A stretch of 64,000 nucleotides of DNA from Flavobacterium degerlachei (GTDB lineage: Bacteria; Bacteroidota; Bacteroidia; Flavobacteriales; Flavobacteriaceae), in assembly GCF_900106645.1 (NCBI RefSeq), contig NZ_FNMV01000012.1, forward strand, positions 62,001-126,000, given 5' to 3'. The notes under the pieces are model-generated. The model saw nothing but the letters and a program-made list of their open reading frames with translations, ran no database searches and had not been told where the DNA came from. The translations under genes and the position numbers were made by a program. Shown in pieces: positions 14,067-22,955 of this stretch. How positions within the stretch are numbered: position 1 is the first letter of the stretch; every line of letters begins with the position of its first letter.

Positions 14067-16573
14067 TAGCTCATAAAATTTTTAATCTTGAAAGCTTTAA
14101 AAGGCAATACAGGGCTGTTTTAGCATTGTCAGTTTGCAATACGATAAAAAATCTAAAATGGGAAGAAGATGTTGAAGTAATAACTCAACAAATAAATTGG
14201 AATAATTTATTAGGTATAGCTAGTGTTTTGAGTTATTCAGATTCAAGTGAGCACCTAGAGGCGGCATTGAGAATCGCACAAACTTGTTTGAATACCAATC
14301 CAAATGAAAATCAAAAAACAGCATCTGTAATAATATTAGAAAACTTAACAAATATTCCAGCATTAAAGCTCGCAGTAAAAAGGGGCTTAATTAAAAGTAA
14401 TTATGAAGATGATTTGCCTCTTCCGTTCAAATTACAAACCAACAAAATAAAAATTGAACATTCAATTTTAATAGACGAGAGTGTTATTTCTTTAAATAGA
14501 TTTCAGAAAAAAGTTTTCGATTCGTCAAAAATTAATAATTCAATTAGTATTTCAGCACCTACATCTTCTGGCAAATCTTTTATTTTATATCAATTATTAC
14601 TTGAAGAACTAAAAAGAAAGGGTGTTAATATTGTTTATATTGTTCCAACTAGGGCATTAATTAGTCAAGTAGAGGATGATTTGAGAATTCTTTTAAAAAA
14701 GAATAACATTGGAAACGTAAATTTAACAACTGTTCCTCTACAATCCGTTGAGAATGGAGAAACGAATCTTTATGTTTTTACACAGGAAAGACTTCATTGG
14801 TATCTTTTGCAATCTGAAAATACAAAAATTGATTTCTTACTTGTGGATGAGGCGCATAAAATTGATAATAGTAATAGAGGTATCCTATTACAAAGAAAAA
14901 TTGAAGAAGTAATCGATTTAAACCCCGAAGTAAGATTATTCTTTTCGAGTCCATTCACTTCAAACCCTGAAATTCTTTTAGAAAACATCGGGACATCTCA
15001 ATCAAAAGAAACTATTAATACTGAATTTGTAGCTGTTAATCAAAATTTACTTTATGTAACTCAATTAAAGGGAAAGCCCAAAGAATGGGAGATTGAGCTA
15101 ATTTTAAAAGAGGATAAAATTAAAATTGGAGTAATAGAATTAGATGATAGGCCCACAAATGAAGCGAAGAAAATAGCATTAATTACTTCTGCTATTTCTA
15201 GCGGAAATAGCGGTAATTTAATTTATTCAAATGGTGCAGCAGAATCTGAAAAATTTGCAAAAATATTAACTGAATTAGTAGCTAAGGATTCTAGTAGTAC
15301 AGAAGTCAAAGAGCTTATAAAACTCGTTAAAACTACAATTCATAGAGACTATGTATTAAGTAAGGTACTTGAATATAAAATAGCTTTCCATTACGGAAAC
15401 ATGCCTTTATTAGTTCGTCAAGAAATAGAGAGGCTTTTTAAAGAAAATGAAATAAAATATCTTGTTTGCACCTCAACTTTACTTGAAGGAGTTAATTTGC
15501 CTGCAACGGCAGTTTTTATTAGAAAGCCAACTAGAGGAAAGGGGAAACCATTAAATGAAAATGACTTTTGGAATTTAGCAGGAAGAGCAGGAAGATGGGG
15601 TAAAGAATTCAGCGGTAATATTATATGTATTGAACCTAATGAGTGGGGAATAAGACCGTCACCCGACAAAAAGAAGCAAAAAATTGAAAAGGCTCTAGAT
15701 TTCTTGGAACAGCATAAAGCACCAGAATTATTAAAATATATTAAGGATGGTAGCCCTAGAGAAGAAGCGGAAAACAATCAAGAATTTGAATTTGCATTTA
15801 GTTACTATTATTCTAAATATCTGAAAGGAAAATTAATTGGCGACACCAATTTTAACTCAGAGTTGATTACTCAATTTGATTTAATAAGACAGTCCATAGA
15901 AATTCCGAACCAAATAATTTTTAGAAATCCTGGTATTTCACCAATTGCTCAGCAAGAGTTATTAGATTATTTCGAAACAAAAGTTAATGAATTAGAAGAT
16001 TTAATACCAGTTTATCCCGAAGATGTTAATAGTTATGAAGAATATATTAAACTCATTGGGAGAATTGGAAAAACGTTAGCAGCATTCCCTCCTATATTGA
16101 ATGCTTCTAGAGCTATTTTATTAATTAATTGGATGTCTGGAAAGCCACTTTCATATCTAATAAGCAGTTCTTACAATTCATATAGAAAAAAACAACCAAA
16201 TATTTCTATTGATAAAGTTTGTCGGGACACAATGGAAGAAGTCGAAAATTTTGCAAGATTTAGATTTGCAAAAGAGTCAAGTTGTTATATTGACATTTTG
16301 AAATATTTTTTAAAATCTATTAATAGAGCAGATTTAATTGAAAGAATTCCCGATTTGAATTTATGGTTGGAATTTGGTGTCTCTCAAACAACTCAATTAT
16401 CTCTTCTTTCACTAGGACTTAGTAGGAATACAGTAATTGCATTAACGGAATTTATCACTAATACTACTTTAAGTAAATTGGAAAGTTTGGAGTGGTTAAA
16501 AAATGCCGACTTAAATAAATTGGATTTATCCCCAATTATGATTCAGGATATTGAAAAAGTATTAGTGAAATAG
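14063..16573 (+). CDS. hamB: Hachiman helicase HamB (superfamily 2)
   Basis: This 836-aa SF2 helicase has Walker A APTSSGKS at 165-172, the DEAH box at 262-265, FSSPF as motif III, TSTLLEGVN as motif V, and GRAGRWG from 507 as motif VI. The last motif puts it near the Ski2-like helicases. The N-terminal 150 residues and C-terminal 280 residues have no other recognisable domain. HamB proteins sense DNA ends or single strands and control the nuclease HamA. It overlaps hamA by four bases, and the DUF262 gene begins 44 bases after its stop, so the whole cluster may be one transcript. Confidence 0.92.
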   Translation: MIAHKIFNLESFKRQYRAVLALSVCNTIKNLKWEEDVEVITQQINWNNLLGIASVLSYSDSSEHLEAALRIAQTCLNTNPNENQKTASVIILENLTNIPALKLAVKRGLIKSNYEDDLPLPFKLQTNKIKIEHSILIDESVISLNRFQKKVFDSSKINNSISISAPTSSGKSFILYQLLLEELKRKGVNIVYIVPTRALISQVEDDLRILLKKNNIGNVNLTTVPLQSVENGETNLYVFTQERLHWYLLQSENTKIDFLLVDEAHKIDNSNRGILLQRKIEEVIDLNPEVRLFFSSPFTSNPEILLENIGTSQSKETINTEFVAVNQNLLYVTQLKGKPKEWEIELILKEDKIKIGVIELDDRPTNEAKKIALITSAISSGNSGNLIYSNGAAESEKFAKILTELVAKDSSSTEVKELIKLVKTTIHRDYVLSKVLEYKIAFHYGNMPLLVRQEIERLFKENEIKYLVCTSTLLEGVNLPATAVFIRKPTRGKGKPLNENDFWNLAGRAGRWGKEFSGNIICIEPNEWGIRPSPDKKKQKIEKALDFLEQHKAPELLKYIKDGSPREEAENNQEFEFAFSYYYSKYLKGKLIGDTNFNSELITQFDLIRQSIEIPNQIIFRNPGISPIAQQELLDYFETKVNELEDLIPVYPEDVNSYEEYIKLIGRIGKTLAAFPPILNASRAILLINWMSGKPLSYLISSSYNSYRKKQPNISIDKVCRDTMEEVENFARFRFAKESSCYIDILKYFLKSINRADLIERIPDLNLWLEFGVSQTTQLSLLSLGLSRNTVIALTEFITNTTLSKLESLEWLKNADLNKLDLSPIMIQDIEKVLVK

Positions 16574-16617
16574 CATTATACTTTTCAAGCGATAGTAATG
16601 ACTAAACAACATATTAA

Positions 16618-18441
16618 ATGACAAGTGGATTTGAAAAGGCAATAACAATTAAGAATGCCATTAATAAAATTGATAAACGTGAGTATTTATTGCCTGCGCT
16701 ACAAAGACAGTTTGTTTGGGGGACTGAAAAAATTGAAGTACTGTTTGACAGTATTATGAGAGATTACCCTATCAACTCTTTTATGCTCTGGCAGGTTACA
16801 GAGCCTTCCATTAAAAACAATTTAAAATTTTATGAATTTCTTAGAAAGTATCGTCAAAAATATAATGAACTAAATCCTGAGTTCGAAACAAAAGGTCATG
16901 ACGATTTCTTTGCTGTTATTGATGGACAACAAAGACTGACAAGTATTTATATTGGTCTCAAAGGTTCATATGCATACAAGGGATATAAGAAGTGGTGGAG
17001 AAATGATGAAGATTCTTTGCCTACAAGACATTTGTATTTAGACCTTAATTCAGAAATGCCTGAAGATAATGATAAGAAGATGAAATATGATTTTAAATTT
17101 TTAACACATTATGACATCCAATGGCACGCAAAGCATCAACCATTTCGGAAGTGGTATAAAGTTGGGGAAATAATGACTGTTAAAAACAGGAATGATTTAG
17201 ACGACTATATTGAAACGAATGGTTGGTTAAGTGATAAATTCACAAAAGAAACAATTAGACAGCTATGGGCAGTAATCCATGAAAGACCATTAATTAACTA
17301 TTACTTAGAATGTAATCAGGAATTATCGACAGTACTAGATATTTTTATACGAACAAATAGTGGTGGAGAAGCTCTCTCATTCTCTGATTTATTAATGTCA
17401 ATTATCACTGCAAGTTGGAAAAAGCTTGATGCAAGAAAAGAGATACCAGACATCATAAATCAAGTATTTGCTGTAAGAGGAAGGGAATTTCAAATTAATA
17501 AAGATTTTGTACTTAAAACTTGTTTGGTTCTGTTAAATGATAATATCAAGTTTCAAATCAAAAATTTTGATAAAGCTAATGTCATAAATTTTGAAGAACA
17601 TTGGCCTGATATCAAGAGAGCAATCATTGCAGGTTTTGAGCTCATTGCTAATCTTGGCTTGAGTAATTATACATTAAGAGCCAAAAATGCAATGATACCA
17701 ATTATTTACTTCATTTATCAAAAACGAATTACGGACGAAATTAATCATCCACTCAAACATAAAGAAGATAAAGCATTAATTCAGAAATGGCTTCATATTT
17801 CTTTATTGAAAGGTGTTTTTGGAGGTCAATCTGATAATGTATTGACAAAAATTAGAAAAGTTATACACAAAAAAACCGAAAAAATAATTTTGCTATTGCA
17901 AAACCCATTAACATCAGTAAATGAGAAAAGGAAATTACTCAATTCCTTGAAGACAGTTTCTTTTCCTTTTGATGAAATCGTTGGAGAATTTGCAAAAGAC
18001 CCCTCTAAAAATTTAACTTTTGACGATGCTTTTATTGATGAACTACTCAAAACGCAGTATGAATCTAATGAAGCTTTTTTAATACTATCATTGTTATATC
18101 CTCATTTAGATTATTTCAATCAAGATACACATAAAGACCATCTGCATAATGCTGATTTTTTTAGAAAAATTGATAAAAATATTTCAGTAATTCCACCAGC
18201 TGATTTGGACTTCTTTAAAGATGCAAATAATTGGAATAGCATATTAAATTTACAAATGCTAAATAGCACCTTAAATGGAAGTAAAAATGCAAAGCTATTG
18301 AAAGATTGGGTGATTGCAAATCATATTGATTTGCAATCTCATATTATTCCTCAAGGAATTAGTTTAGATGTTTCCAACTTTAAGCAATTTATTACTAAGC
18401 GTAAAATTGAATTATCATTAAAAATTAAGCAGATTACGTAA
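16618..18441 (+). CDS. DUF262-HNH protein, GmrSD-like type IV restriction enzyme
   Basis: This 607-aa protein begins with a DUF262 (GmrS-like) domain: LPALQRQFVW near residue 22, DGQQR at 102-106, and RTNSGGEAL near 250. The C-terminal part looks like a DUF1524-type HNH nuclease. It has Asp507-His508 with His510, then NLQMLN at 544-549 and an Asn-x-x-Lys element after it, the usual order of this fold. GmrSD enzymes use a DUF262 NTPase and an HNH nuclease to cut modified phage DNA. Here both parts are in one chain. It sits between hamB and the unknown 366-aa gene, in the same direction, as part of the defence cluster. The modification it would recognise cannot be read. Confidence 0.8.
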   Translation: MTSGFEKAITIKNAINKIDKREYLLPALQRQFVWGTEKIEVLFDSIMRDYPINSFMLWQVTEPSIKNNLKFYEFLRKYRQKYNELNPEFETKGHDDFFAVIDGQQRLTSIYIGLKGSYAYKGYKKWWRNDEDSLPTRHLYLDLNSEMPEDNDKKMKYDFKFLTHYDIQWHAKHQPFRKWYKVGEIMTVKNRNDLDDYIETNGWLSDKFTKETIRQLWAVIHERPLINYYLECNQELSTVLDIFIRTNSGGEALSFSDLLMSIITASWKKLDARKEIPDIINQVFAVRGREFQINKDFVLKTCLVLLNDNIKFQIKNFDKANVINFEEHWPDIKRAIIAGFELIANLGLSNYTLRAKNAMIPIIYFIYQKRITDEINHPLKHKEDKALIQKWLHISLLKGVFGGQSDNVLTKIRKVIHKKTEKIILLLQNPLTSVNEKRKLLNSLKTVSFPFDEIVGEFAKDPSKNLTFDDAFIDELLKTQYESNEAFLILSLLYPHLDYFNQDTHKDHLHNADFFRKIDKNISVIPPADLDFFKDANNWNSILNLQMLNSTLNGSKNAKLLKDWVIANHIDLQSHIIPQGISLDVSNFKQFITKRKIELSLKIKQIT

Positions 18442-18481
18442 GTTAACTATCTCAATTATTATTTTGACAAATAAATATCCT

Positions 18482-19582
18482 ATGAAATATACATTAGAAG
18501 AAATTTATGTTTTGGTTGGAAGAGGAGATAAAACTGCTACAGTTACATTCCATCCTGAATCAGAATCATTTAAGACCTATGGAAGACATGTTACTGTAGT
18601 ATTCACTTATACCCAAAAAGAACGTTTAGCGTTAGATAAATTAATATCGGAAGGAGAGTTTAATACAAGTGGTTTTGCCAAAGCTAAATTTTTGGGATTA
18701 GAATTATCTGATGATAAAATTAAAAAACTTAATTCAGAGGGAATAAATTCTGATGACATTTTGGAAATACTATATTTTAATCATGAGAGAGCTAATACTT
18801 TTCATTCAAAAGAAATTCGAGAAATAAAAAAGACTTCTATACCAATGAAAACGCACTCAAAGGGACGTGATTTTGATTGGATGTACGGTTTTACAAAGCG
18901 TTTAGTTAGAGATAATATAGGAATTACTCCTTATGAACGAAACTTCTATTTAGGAGGGAAGCTTTATTATGAACCCGATGAATTAACCGAAGATGAAGTT
19001 AATGAAATTTACGAAGGAGGAATGACTTTAAAAGAAGAAGTTGAATATCAATTTCTTTTTATAAAAATGATGCGGGAAGAAATTAATGAAGAAGAGAAAA
19101 AACAATTAGGATTATTGATTAGTAAAAAGCATAAAAGAAATTTTGATATTTTGGATACCTATTTACAGCAAGCAGGTAGTAGTATAAAAAAACTTGCTGA
19201 ACTAAATATTGGTAAAGCCGTTGAGTTATTTGCTAAAGTAGATGGCTTTACTGACAGGAAACTAAGTCACAATACTGCTAAAATCATTTATATTGACATT
19301 GACGGTTTTTTACACATTTATATGAGACACGTTGAAGAAATGAAAATAAATAAGCATTTTGAACATAAAGACAATTTTCAGTGGAAAGAAGAGGATGTTT
19401 TTTTAGTAATAAAAAATGTTATTGAACAAGTGGATAAGGAAATACAGGATTTCTTTGTGAAAAATCCTGATGGGCGATATAGTCGTTATGGTGATAAAAG
19501 TCTATATTTTGAAGGAGATTATTATACTTTTCATATCGAGAAAAATGGTAGGTTAAGTACATTTCATAAAAATAAAAAGTAA
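18482..19582 (+). CDS. Unrecognised 366-aa protein, possible RNase-fold C-terminus
   Basis: The start at the ATG at 18482 is preferred over an in-frame TTG at 18464. The first 60 residues look like a small beta-rich domain, and the middle is helical and charged. Near the C-terminus HIYMRH (278-283) is followed after about 70 residues by strands ending in RLSTFHK. A His-Ile-x-x-Arg-His motif with a terminal Ser/Thr strand is seen in BECR-fold RNase toxins, so a toxin or effector domain is possible; this is a weak, motif-level inference. It follows the DUF262 gene by 40 bases and precedes the nuclease gene by 38. I do not recognise the full protein as a known defence component. Confidence 0.6.
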   Translation: MKYTLEEIYVLVGRGDKTATVTFHPESESFKTYGRHVTVVFTYTQKERLALDKLISEGEFNTSGFAKAKFLGLELSDDKIKKLNSEGINSDDILEILYFNHERANTFHSKEIREIKKTSIPMKTHSKGRDFDWMYGFTKRLVRDNIGITPYERNFYLGGKLYYEPDELTEDEVNEIYEGGMTLKEEVEYQFLFIKMMREEINEEEKKQLGLLISKKHKRNFDILDTYLQQAGSSIKKLAELNIGKAVELFAKVDGFTDRKLSHNTAKIIYIDIDGFLHIYMRHVEEMKINKHFEHKDNFQWKEEDVFLVIKNVIEQVDKEIQDFFVKNPDGRYSRYGDKSLYFEGDYYTFHIEKNGRLSTFHKNKK

Positions 19583-19620
19583 TATTTTTTGAAGACAATT
19601 ATAAAACACACTACACAAAC

Positions 19621-20025
19621 ATGAAGCTGACAGAAGATGAGACTATAAAAATATTAATATCACATCTTGAAAAGAATGGTTGGAAGATAGAAAGTTATTG
19701 TTTGGGACAAACACGAGGTTGCGACATTGTTTCTGTAAAAGATGATGAGAAACTTTATATTGAAGTCAAAGGTGCACGTGCTAATGATGATTCTCCAACG
19801 AAAAGAAGAACATTTTTCGATAGTGGACAAATTAAAACTCATTTCGGAAAGGCAATAGTGAAAATTCTAGATGATAAATATCGACATCCAAAATCTAATT
19901 TTGCAATTGCACACCCTGATGATTTTGAAATTAAAAGGGCTATTGGAAATTTAACGCCATTTTTAAAAGGCTTAGGCATAAGACATTTTTGGGTTTCAAT
20001 AAATGGAAATGTAGAAGAGGACTAA
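19621..20025 (+). CDS. Small PD-(D/E)XK nuclease-like protein
   Basis: This 134-aa protein has the core of the restriction-endonuclease-like fold: Asp35 in GCDIV, then Glu48-Val-Lys50 in IEVKG, spaced as in PD-(D/E)XK enzymes. Short stand-alone members of this type occur in defence clusters and in Holliday-junction or VSR-like repair enzymes. It is the last gene of the left-to-right cluster, 107 bases before the tRNA-Ala 3' end. It may work with the 366-aa protein upstream; no sequence feature shows this. Confidence 0.7.
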   Translation: MKLTEDETIKILISHLEKNGWKIESYCLGQTRGCDIVSVKDDEKLYIEVKGARANDDSPTKRRTFFDSGQIKTHFGKAIVKILDDKYRHPKSNFAIAHPDDFEIKRAIGNLTPFLKGLGIRHFWVSINGNVEED

Positions 20026-20064
20026 TTAAGGGATTGAGTATAATAATTTTAAAAAATTATTTAA

Positions 20065-20087
20065 AAGTGCACTCTAAAAGAGCACTT
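20065..20087 (+). terminator. Hairpin ending the defence cluster
   Basis: AAGTGC (20065-20070) pairs with GCACTT (20082-20087), with an inner TCT/AGA extension. A second AT-only stem, AATAATTTT/AAAATTATT (20042-20061), is directly upstream. Together they separate the cluster from the opposing tRNA gene. Confidence 0.5.
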
Positions 20088-20100
20088 AGATAAAATAAAA

Positions 20101-20124
20101 AAGCCTTACATTTCTGTAAGGCTT
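20101..20124 (-). terminator. Terminator of the tRNA-Ala gene
   Basis: AAGCCTTACA (20101-20110) and TGTAAGGCTT (20115-20124) form a perfect 10-bp stem with a 4-base loop. On the minus strand it is followed by TTTTTTATTTT, a proper T-run. It begins nine bases past the tRNA 3' end. Confidence 0.85.
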
Positions 20125-20132
20125 GATTTTAC

Positions 20133-20209
20133 TGGTGGAGAATACGAGATTCGAACTCGTCACCTCTTGCCTGCCAGGCAAGCACTCTAGCCAAATGAGC
20201 TAATCCCCC
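20133..20209 (-). tRNA. tRNA-Ala (GGC)
   Basis: This 77-base minus-strand tRNA has CCA encoded. The acceptor arms GGGGGAT and ATTCTCC pair with wobbles and include the G3-U70 pair that marks alanine tRNAs. The anticodon arm CTTGC-CTGGCAG-GCAAG gives anticodon GGC (codon GCC), and the T arm contains GTTCGAATC. Its 3' end points toward the accessory region, so it is the likely insertion site of the element. I did not find a second copy of the tRNA 3' end in the window, so the other junction would lie beyond the left edge. Confidence 0.95.
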
Positions 20210-20219
20210 AGAAGTGTCG

Positions 20220-20227
20220 CAAATATA
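20220..20227 (-). promoter_or_regulatory. -7 box of the tRNA-Ala promoter
   Basis: Read on the minus strand this is TATATTTG, a full match to TAnnTTTG, placed 10 bases upstream of the tRNA 5' end. That gives a leader of only a few bases. No clear TTG is at the ideal -33 distance. Confidence 0.55.
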
Positions 20228-20323
20228 GTATAAAAAAGAGATGTTTCTAAAAACAATCTTCAAATTGTGCAAAAATGTACCGTTTCCTATTTATATTTTT
20301 AACTTTACATAAAAACTACTAAA

Positions 20324-21091
20324 ATGGCAGCACAAGACCCAAATGGTTCACTCACTATTACAATCCAAAATAAAATTGCTACCGTTGAATTCGGACATCC
20401 AGCCAGCAATTCATTTCCACGTAATTTATTAGATTCCTTGACCTCTGAAATTAATATTTTGAGTGGTAATGGTGACGTTTCAGTAATCGTTTTGCGAAGT
20501 ATAGGTACAGGAGCATTTTGTGCAGGAGCGTCTTTTGATGAGCTTTTGGCCGTGTCTAACCAAGAGGAAGGGACTGTTTTTTTCTCCGGTTTTGCTAATT
20601 TGATTAATGCCATGCGTAAGTGTTCAAAAATAATTGTGGGTCGCATCCACGGAAAAGCTGTCGGAGGAGGTGTCGGTATTGCCGCTGCCTGCGATTACGC
20701 TTTTGCAACGGTCAATAGCTCAATAAAACTTTCAGAATTAGCAATAGGGATTGGGCCCTTTGTGATTGAGCCTGCCGTAAGTCGTAAAATAGGGAAAAGC
20801 GCTATGTCCGAAATGACCTTGGCTGCACACGAATGGAAAGATAGCAATTGGGCCCAGCAAAAAGGACTTTACGCCAAAGTGCTGCAAGACCAAGTAGAAA
20901 TGGATATTGATTTGGCCCATTTCACAAATAAATTGGCGTCCTATAACCCGCATGCCCTTGATGAAATGAAAAGAGTGATTTGGGAAGGAACAGATCATTG
21001 GGACAGTCTTTTATTGGAAAGAGCCGCCGTATCAGGACAATTAGTACTGTCTGACTTTTGTAAAAATGCATTGGCACAATTCAAAAAGTAA
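20324..21091 (+). CDS. Enoyl-CoA hydratase/isomerase family protein
   Basis: This 255-aa protein matches the crotonase fold. GAFCAGASFDEL near residue 65 holds the first oxyanion-hole loop. GRIHGKAVGGGVGIAAACDYAFA (in two parts around 107-128) holds the second and the conserved GGG. Members hydrate or isomerise acyl-CoA thioesters in fatty-acid or aromatic degradation. The catalytic Glu pair cannot be placed with certainty, so the exact reaction is open. It stands alone as the first gene after the tRNA, with a TAACTTTA promoter-like box near 20300. It is not part of the mobile element by its neighbours and codon use. Confidence 0.85.
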   Translation: MAAQDPNGSLTITIQNKIATVEFGHPASNSFPRNLLDSLTSEINILSGNGDVSVIVLRSIGTGAFCAGASFDELLAVSNQEEGTVFFSGFANLINAMRKCSKIIVGRIHGKAVGGGVGIAAACDYAFATVNSSIKLSELAIGIGPFVIEPAVSRKIGKSAMSEMTLAAHEWKDSNWAQQKGLYAKVLQDQVEMDIDLAHFTNKLASYNPHALDEMKRVIWEGTDHWDSLLLERAAVSGQLVLSDFCKNALAQFKK

Positions 21092-21118
21092 TTTTTAAAG
21101 CTTATTCCATTTTTTTTA

Positions 21119-21217
21119 AGGAGCTAATCCTGCTATCCGCTATATTCCCGATATAGAAAAACTACGGCTAAAAAGCCTTGTTTTTCTTATCGGGAGATGC
21201 CGCTGCTATCAGGGCTA
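21119..21217. repeat. Dispersed REP-like intergenic repeat, copy 1
   Basis: The ends AGGAGCTA...GCTATCCGCTATAT and ATGCCGCTGCTATC-GGGCTA match a second copy at 32351-32431. The middle differs: here it is a hairpin CCCGATA...TATCGGG with GGCT/AGCC inside. It fills most of the gap between the crotonase gene and queD. Such elements recur in intergenic regions of Flavobacterium genomes; I have no search to count them here. Confidence 0.75.
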
Positions 21218-21274
21218 AAAATCAGAGGTAGCAGGAAAGACGATATTTCCAATTCATTTGTCATGTCAATTTAC

Positions 21275-21282
21275 TAAATTTG
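21275..21282 (+). promoter_or_regulatory. -7 box before queD
   Basis: TAAATTTG matches TAnnTTTG and lies 20 bases before the queD start. The nearest TTG is only 14 bases upstream, shorter than ideal, so the -33 part is uncertain. Confidence 0.4.
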
Positions 21283-21301
21283 CAGACAAAATTATATCTC
21301 G

Positions 21302-21754
21302 ATGAGCAATATCAGAATTACAAAAAAATTTAGTTTCGAAACCGGTCACGCCTTATATGGTTATGATGGGAAATGTAAAAATGTTCACGGACATAGTTAT
21401 AAATTGTCAGTAACCGTTATAGGAAGTCCAATCGAGAATCGAAATGATGTTAAATTTGGAATGGTTATCGATTTTACGGACTTGAAAAAAATAGTAAAAG
21501 AAGAAATTGTAGATCAATTTGATCATGCAACTGTTTTTAACGAAACCACACCGCATGTGGAATTGGCGCACGAATTAAAGAACCGAGGACACCATGTAAT
21601 CTTGGTAGATTACCAGCCTACAAGCGAAAATATGGTAATTGATTTTGCCCAAAGAATAATTGGTAGATTACCGGCAGATATCAGACTTTTTTCTTTAAAA
21701 TTGCAAGAAACAGATTCGTCTTTTGCCGAATGGTACGCTAGCGACAATTTGTAA
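21302..21754 (+). CDS. queD: 6-carboxy-5,6,7,8-tetrahydropterin synthase
   Basis: This 150-aa protein belongs to the QueD/PTPS family, which converts dihydroneopterin triphosphate to carboxytetrahydropterin in queuosine synthesis. The zinc ligands His16, His29 and His31 and the catalytic Cys25 are in SFETGHALYG and CKNVHGHSY. The PTS-ENMV stretch near residue 108 provides pterin contacts. The length is typical. lpxH begins 24 bases downstream in the same direction, so they may share a transcript although their pathways differ. A PTPS-type side activity cannot be excluded. Confidence 0.9.
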   Translation: MSNIRITKKFSFETGHALYGYDGKCKNVHGHSYKLSVTVIGSPIENRNDVKFGMVIDFTDLKKIVKEEIVDQFDHATVFNETTPHVELAHELKNRGHHVILVDYQPTSENMVIDFAQRIIGRLPADIRLFSLKLQETDSSFAEWYASDNL

Positions 21755-21778
21755 ATTCACAACCCATACTTTAGCTTC

Positions 21779-22537
21779 ATGCAATTACCTAATAATAAAA
21801 AAATATACTTTGCCTCCGATCAGCATTTTGGTGCGCCAACGGCTGAGTTGAGTCTTCCAAGAGAGAAAAAATTTGTCGCTTGGCTTGACGAAGTAAAAGT
21901 AGATGCCGAAGCTATTTTTCTATTAGGTGATTTATTCGACTTTTGGTTCGAATATAAAACAGTAGTTCCCAAAGGATTTATTAGGGTTTTAGGCAAGCTT
22001 GCCGAAATTCGTGATTGCGGAATTCCTATTTATTTTTTTGTAGGGAACCATGATTTGTGGATGGAAGACTATTTCGAGAAAGAATTAAACATTCCTGTTT
22101 TTCATGATAACCAGGAATATACTTTTGCAGATAAGACTTTTTTAGTAGGACATGGGGATGGAAAAGGACCTGGTGATATGGGTTACAAACGCATGAAAAA
22201 AGTATTTACAAATCCATTCTCAAAATGGCTTTTTAGATGGCTACATCCAGATATTGGAGTAGGACTGGCACAATATCTTTCAGTGAAAAACAAATTGATT
22301 TCTGGTGATGAAGACATTACCTTTCTTGGCGAAGACAATGAATGGTTGATTCTATACTCCAAAAGAAAATTGGAAACAAAACATTACAATTACCTTGTTT
22401 TTGGTCATCGTCATCTACCTATGAAAGTAACCGTAGGAGAAAACTCCGAGTATGTCAATCTTGGCGACTGGATCAATTATTTCACTTATGGGGTTTTCGA
22501 TGGTGAAACTTTCGAGATCAAAAAGTACGAGAATTAA
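21779..22537 (+). CDS. lpxH: UDP-2,3-diacylglucosamine diphosphatase
   Basis: This 252-aa metallophosphoesterase has the calcineurin-like motif order: DQH at 14-16, GDLFD with Asp51, GNHD with Asn90-His91-Asp92, GHGDG with His125, and a C-terminal GHRHLP. LpxH removes UMP from UDP-diacylglucosamine in lipid A synthesis at the inner membrane. The FDFWFEY segment after motif II and the length are typical of LpxH-type enzymes in Bacteroidota. Its last four bases overlap the end of the convergent DUF6686-like gene. Confidence 0.88.
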   Translation: MQLPNNKKIYFASDQHFGAPTAELSLPREKKFVAWLDEVKVDAEAIFLLGDLFDFWFEYKTVVPKGFIRVLGKLAEIRDCGIPIYFFVGNHDLWMEDYFEKELNIPVFHDNQEYTFADKTFLVGHGDGKGPGDMGYKRMKKVFTNPFSKWLFRWLHPDIGVGLAQYLSVKNKLISGDEDITFLGEDNEWLILYSKRKLETKHYNYLVFGHRHLPMKVTVGENSEYVNLGDWINYFTYGVFDGETFEIKKYEN

Positions 22538-22890
22538 TTCATTCCTTCACCGTTCAAATAATCATCTAGATTAATTTTAAACAAAGTACCTTCTACTAGG
22601 TCTTTTACCGAGTTTAGCTCTTCCATGGAAACGGCTAAATCAATTTGGGAACAAGGTGTTTTTAGTAAAAATTTGTGGCATTCATTTTTTAGGACGCAAT
22701 CATCACAACAGTTATTAAGAATGTAACTTTCTTGAATACAACACTGAAACAGTTTCAGTTCGTGTCGACTGAAATAGAAACCAGTTTCTCTAAAAATCAA
22801 TTGGACTTTATCTGTTAATACTTCGTTCTCTTTTCTCCAGTAGAAAGAAGTACCTGCATCATTATAATATATCTGTTTCATTTCTTGCAT
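22534..22890 (-). CDS. Conserved Bacteroidota hypothetical protein (DUF6686-like)
   Basis: The protein is 118 aa; a second Met at residue 4 (22881) is an equally good start. It has a cluster of cysteines in its middle (QCCIQES, NCCDDC, NEC) that could bind a metal or an iron-sulfur centre. No signal peptide or membrane segment is seen. I recognise the general type as a conserved flavobacterial hypothetical, with lower certainty for the DUF number. It overlaps the end of lpxH by four bases tail to tail. Confidence 0.65.
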   Translation of the reverse strand: MQEMKQIYYNDAGTSFYWRKENEVLTDKVQLIFRETGFYFSRHELKLFQCCIQESYILNNCCDDCVLKNECHKFLLKTPCSQIDLAVSMEELNSVKDLVEGTLFKINLDDYLNGEGMN

Positions 22891-22955
22891 CGTAATTCGT
22901 TTGAAACAAATATAATAATTATTTAGATTTATTCTAAATAAAAACCAATTATAAT

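Noticed and set aside
17361..17370. TGGTGGAGAA, a 10-base match to the tRNA-Ala 3' end, as a second attachment site
   Set aside because: It lies inside the coding sequence of the DUF262 protein (the conserved NSGGEAL stretch) and the match does not extend, so chance is the better explanation.
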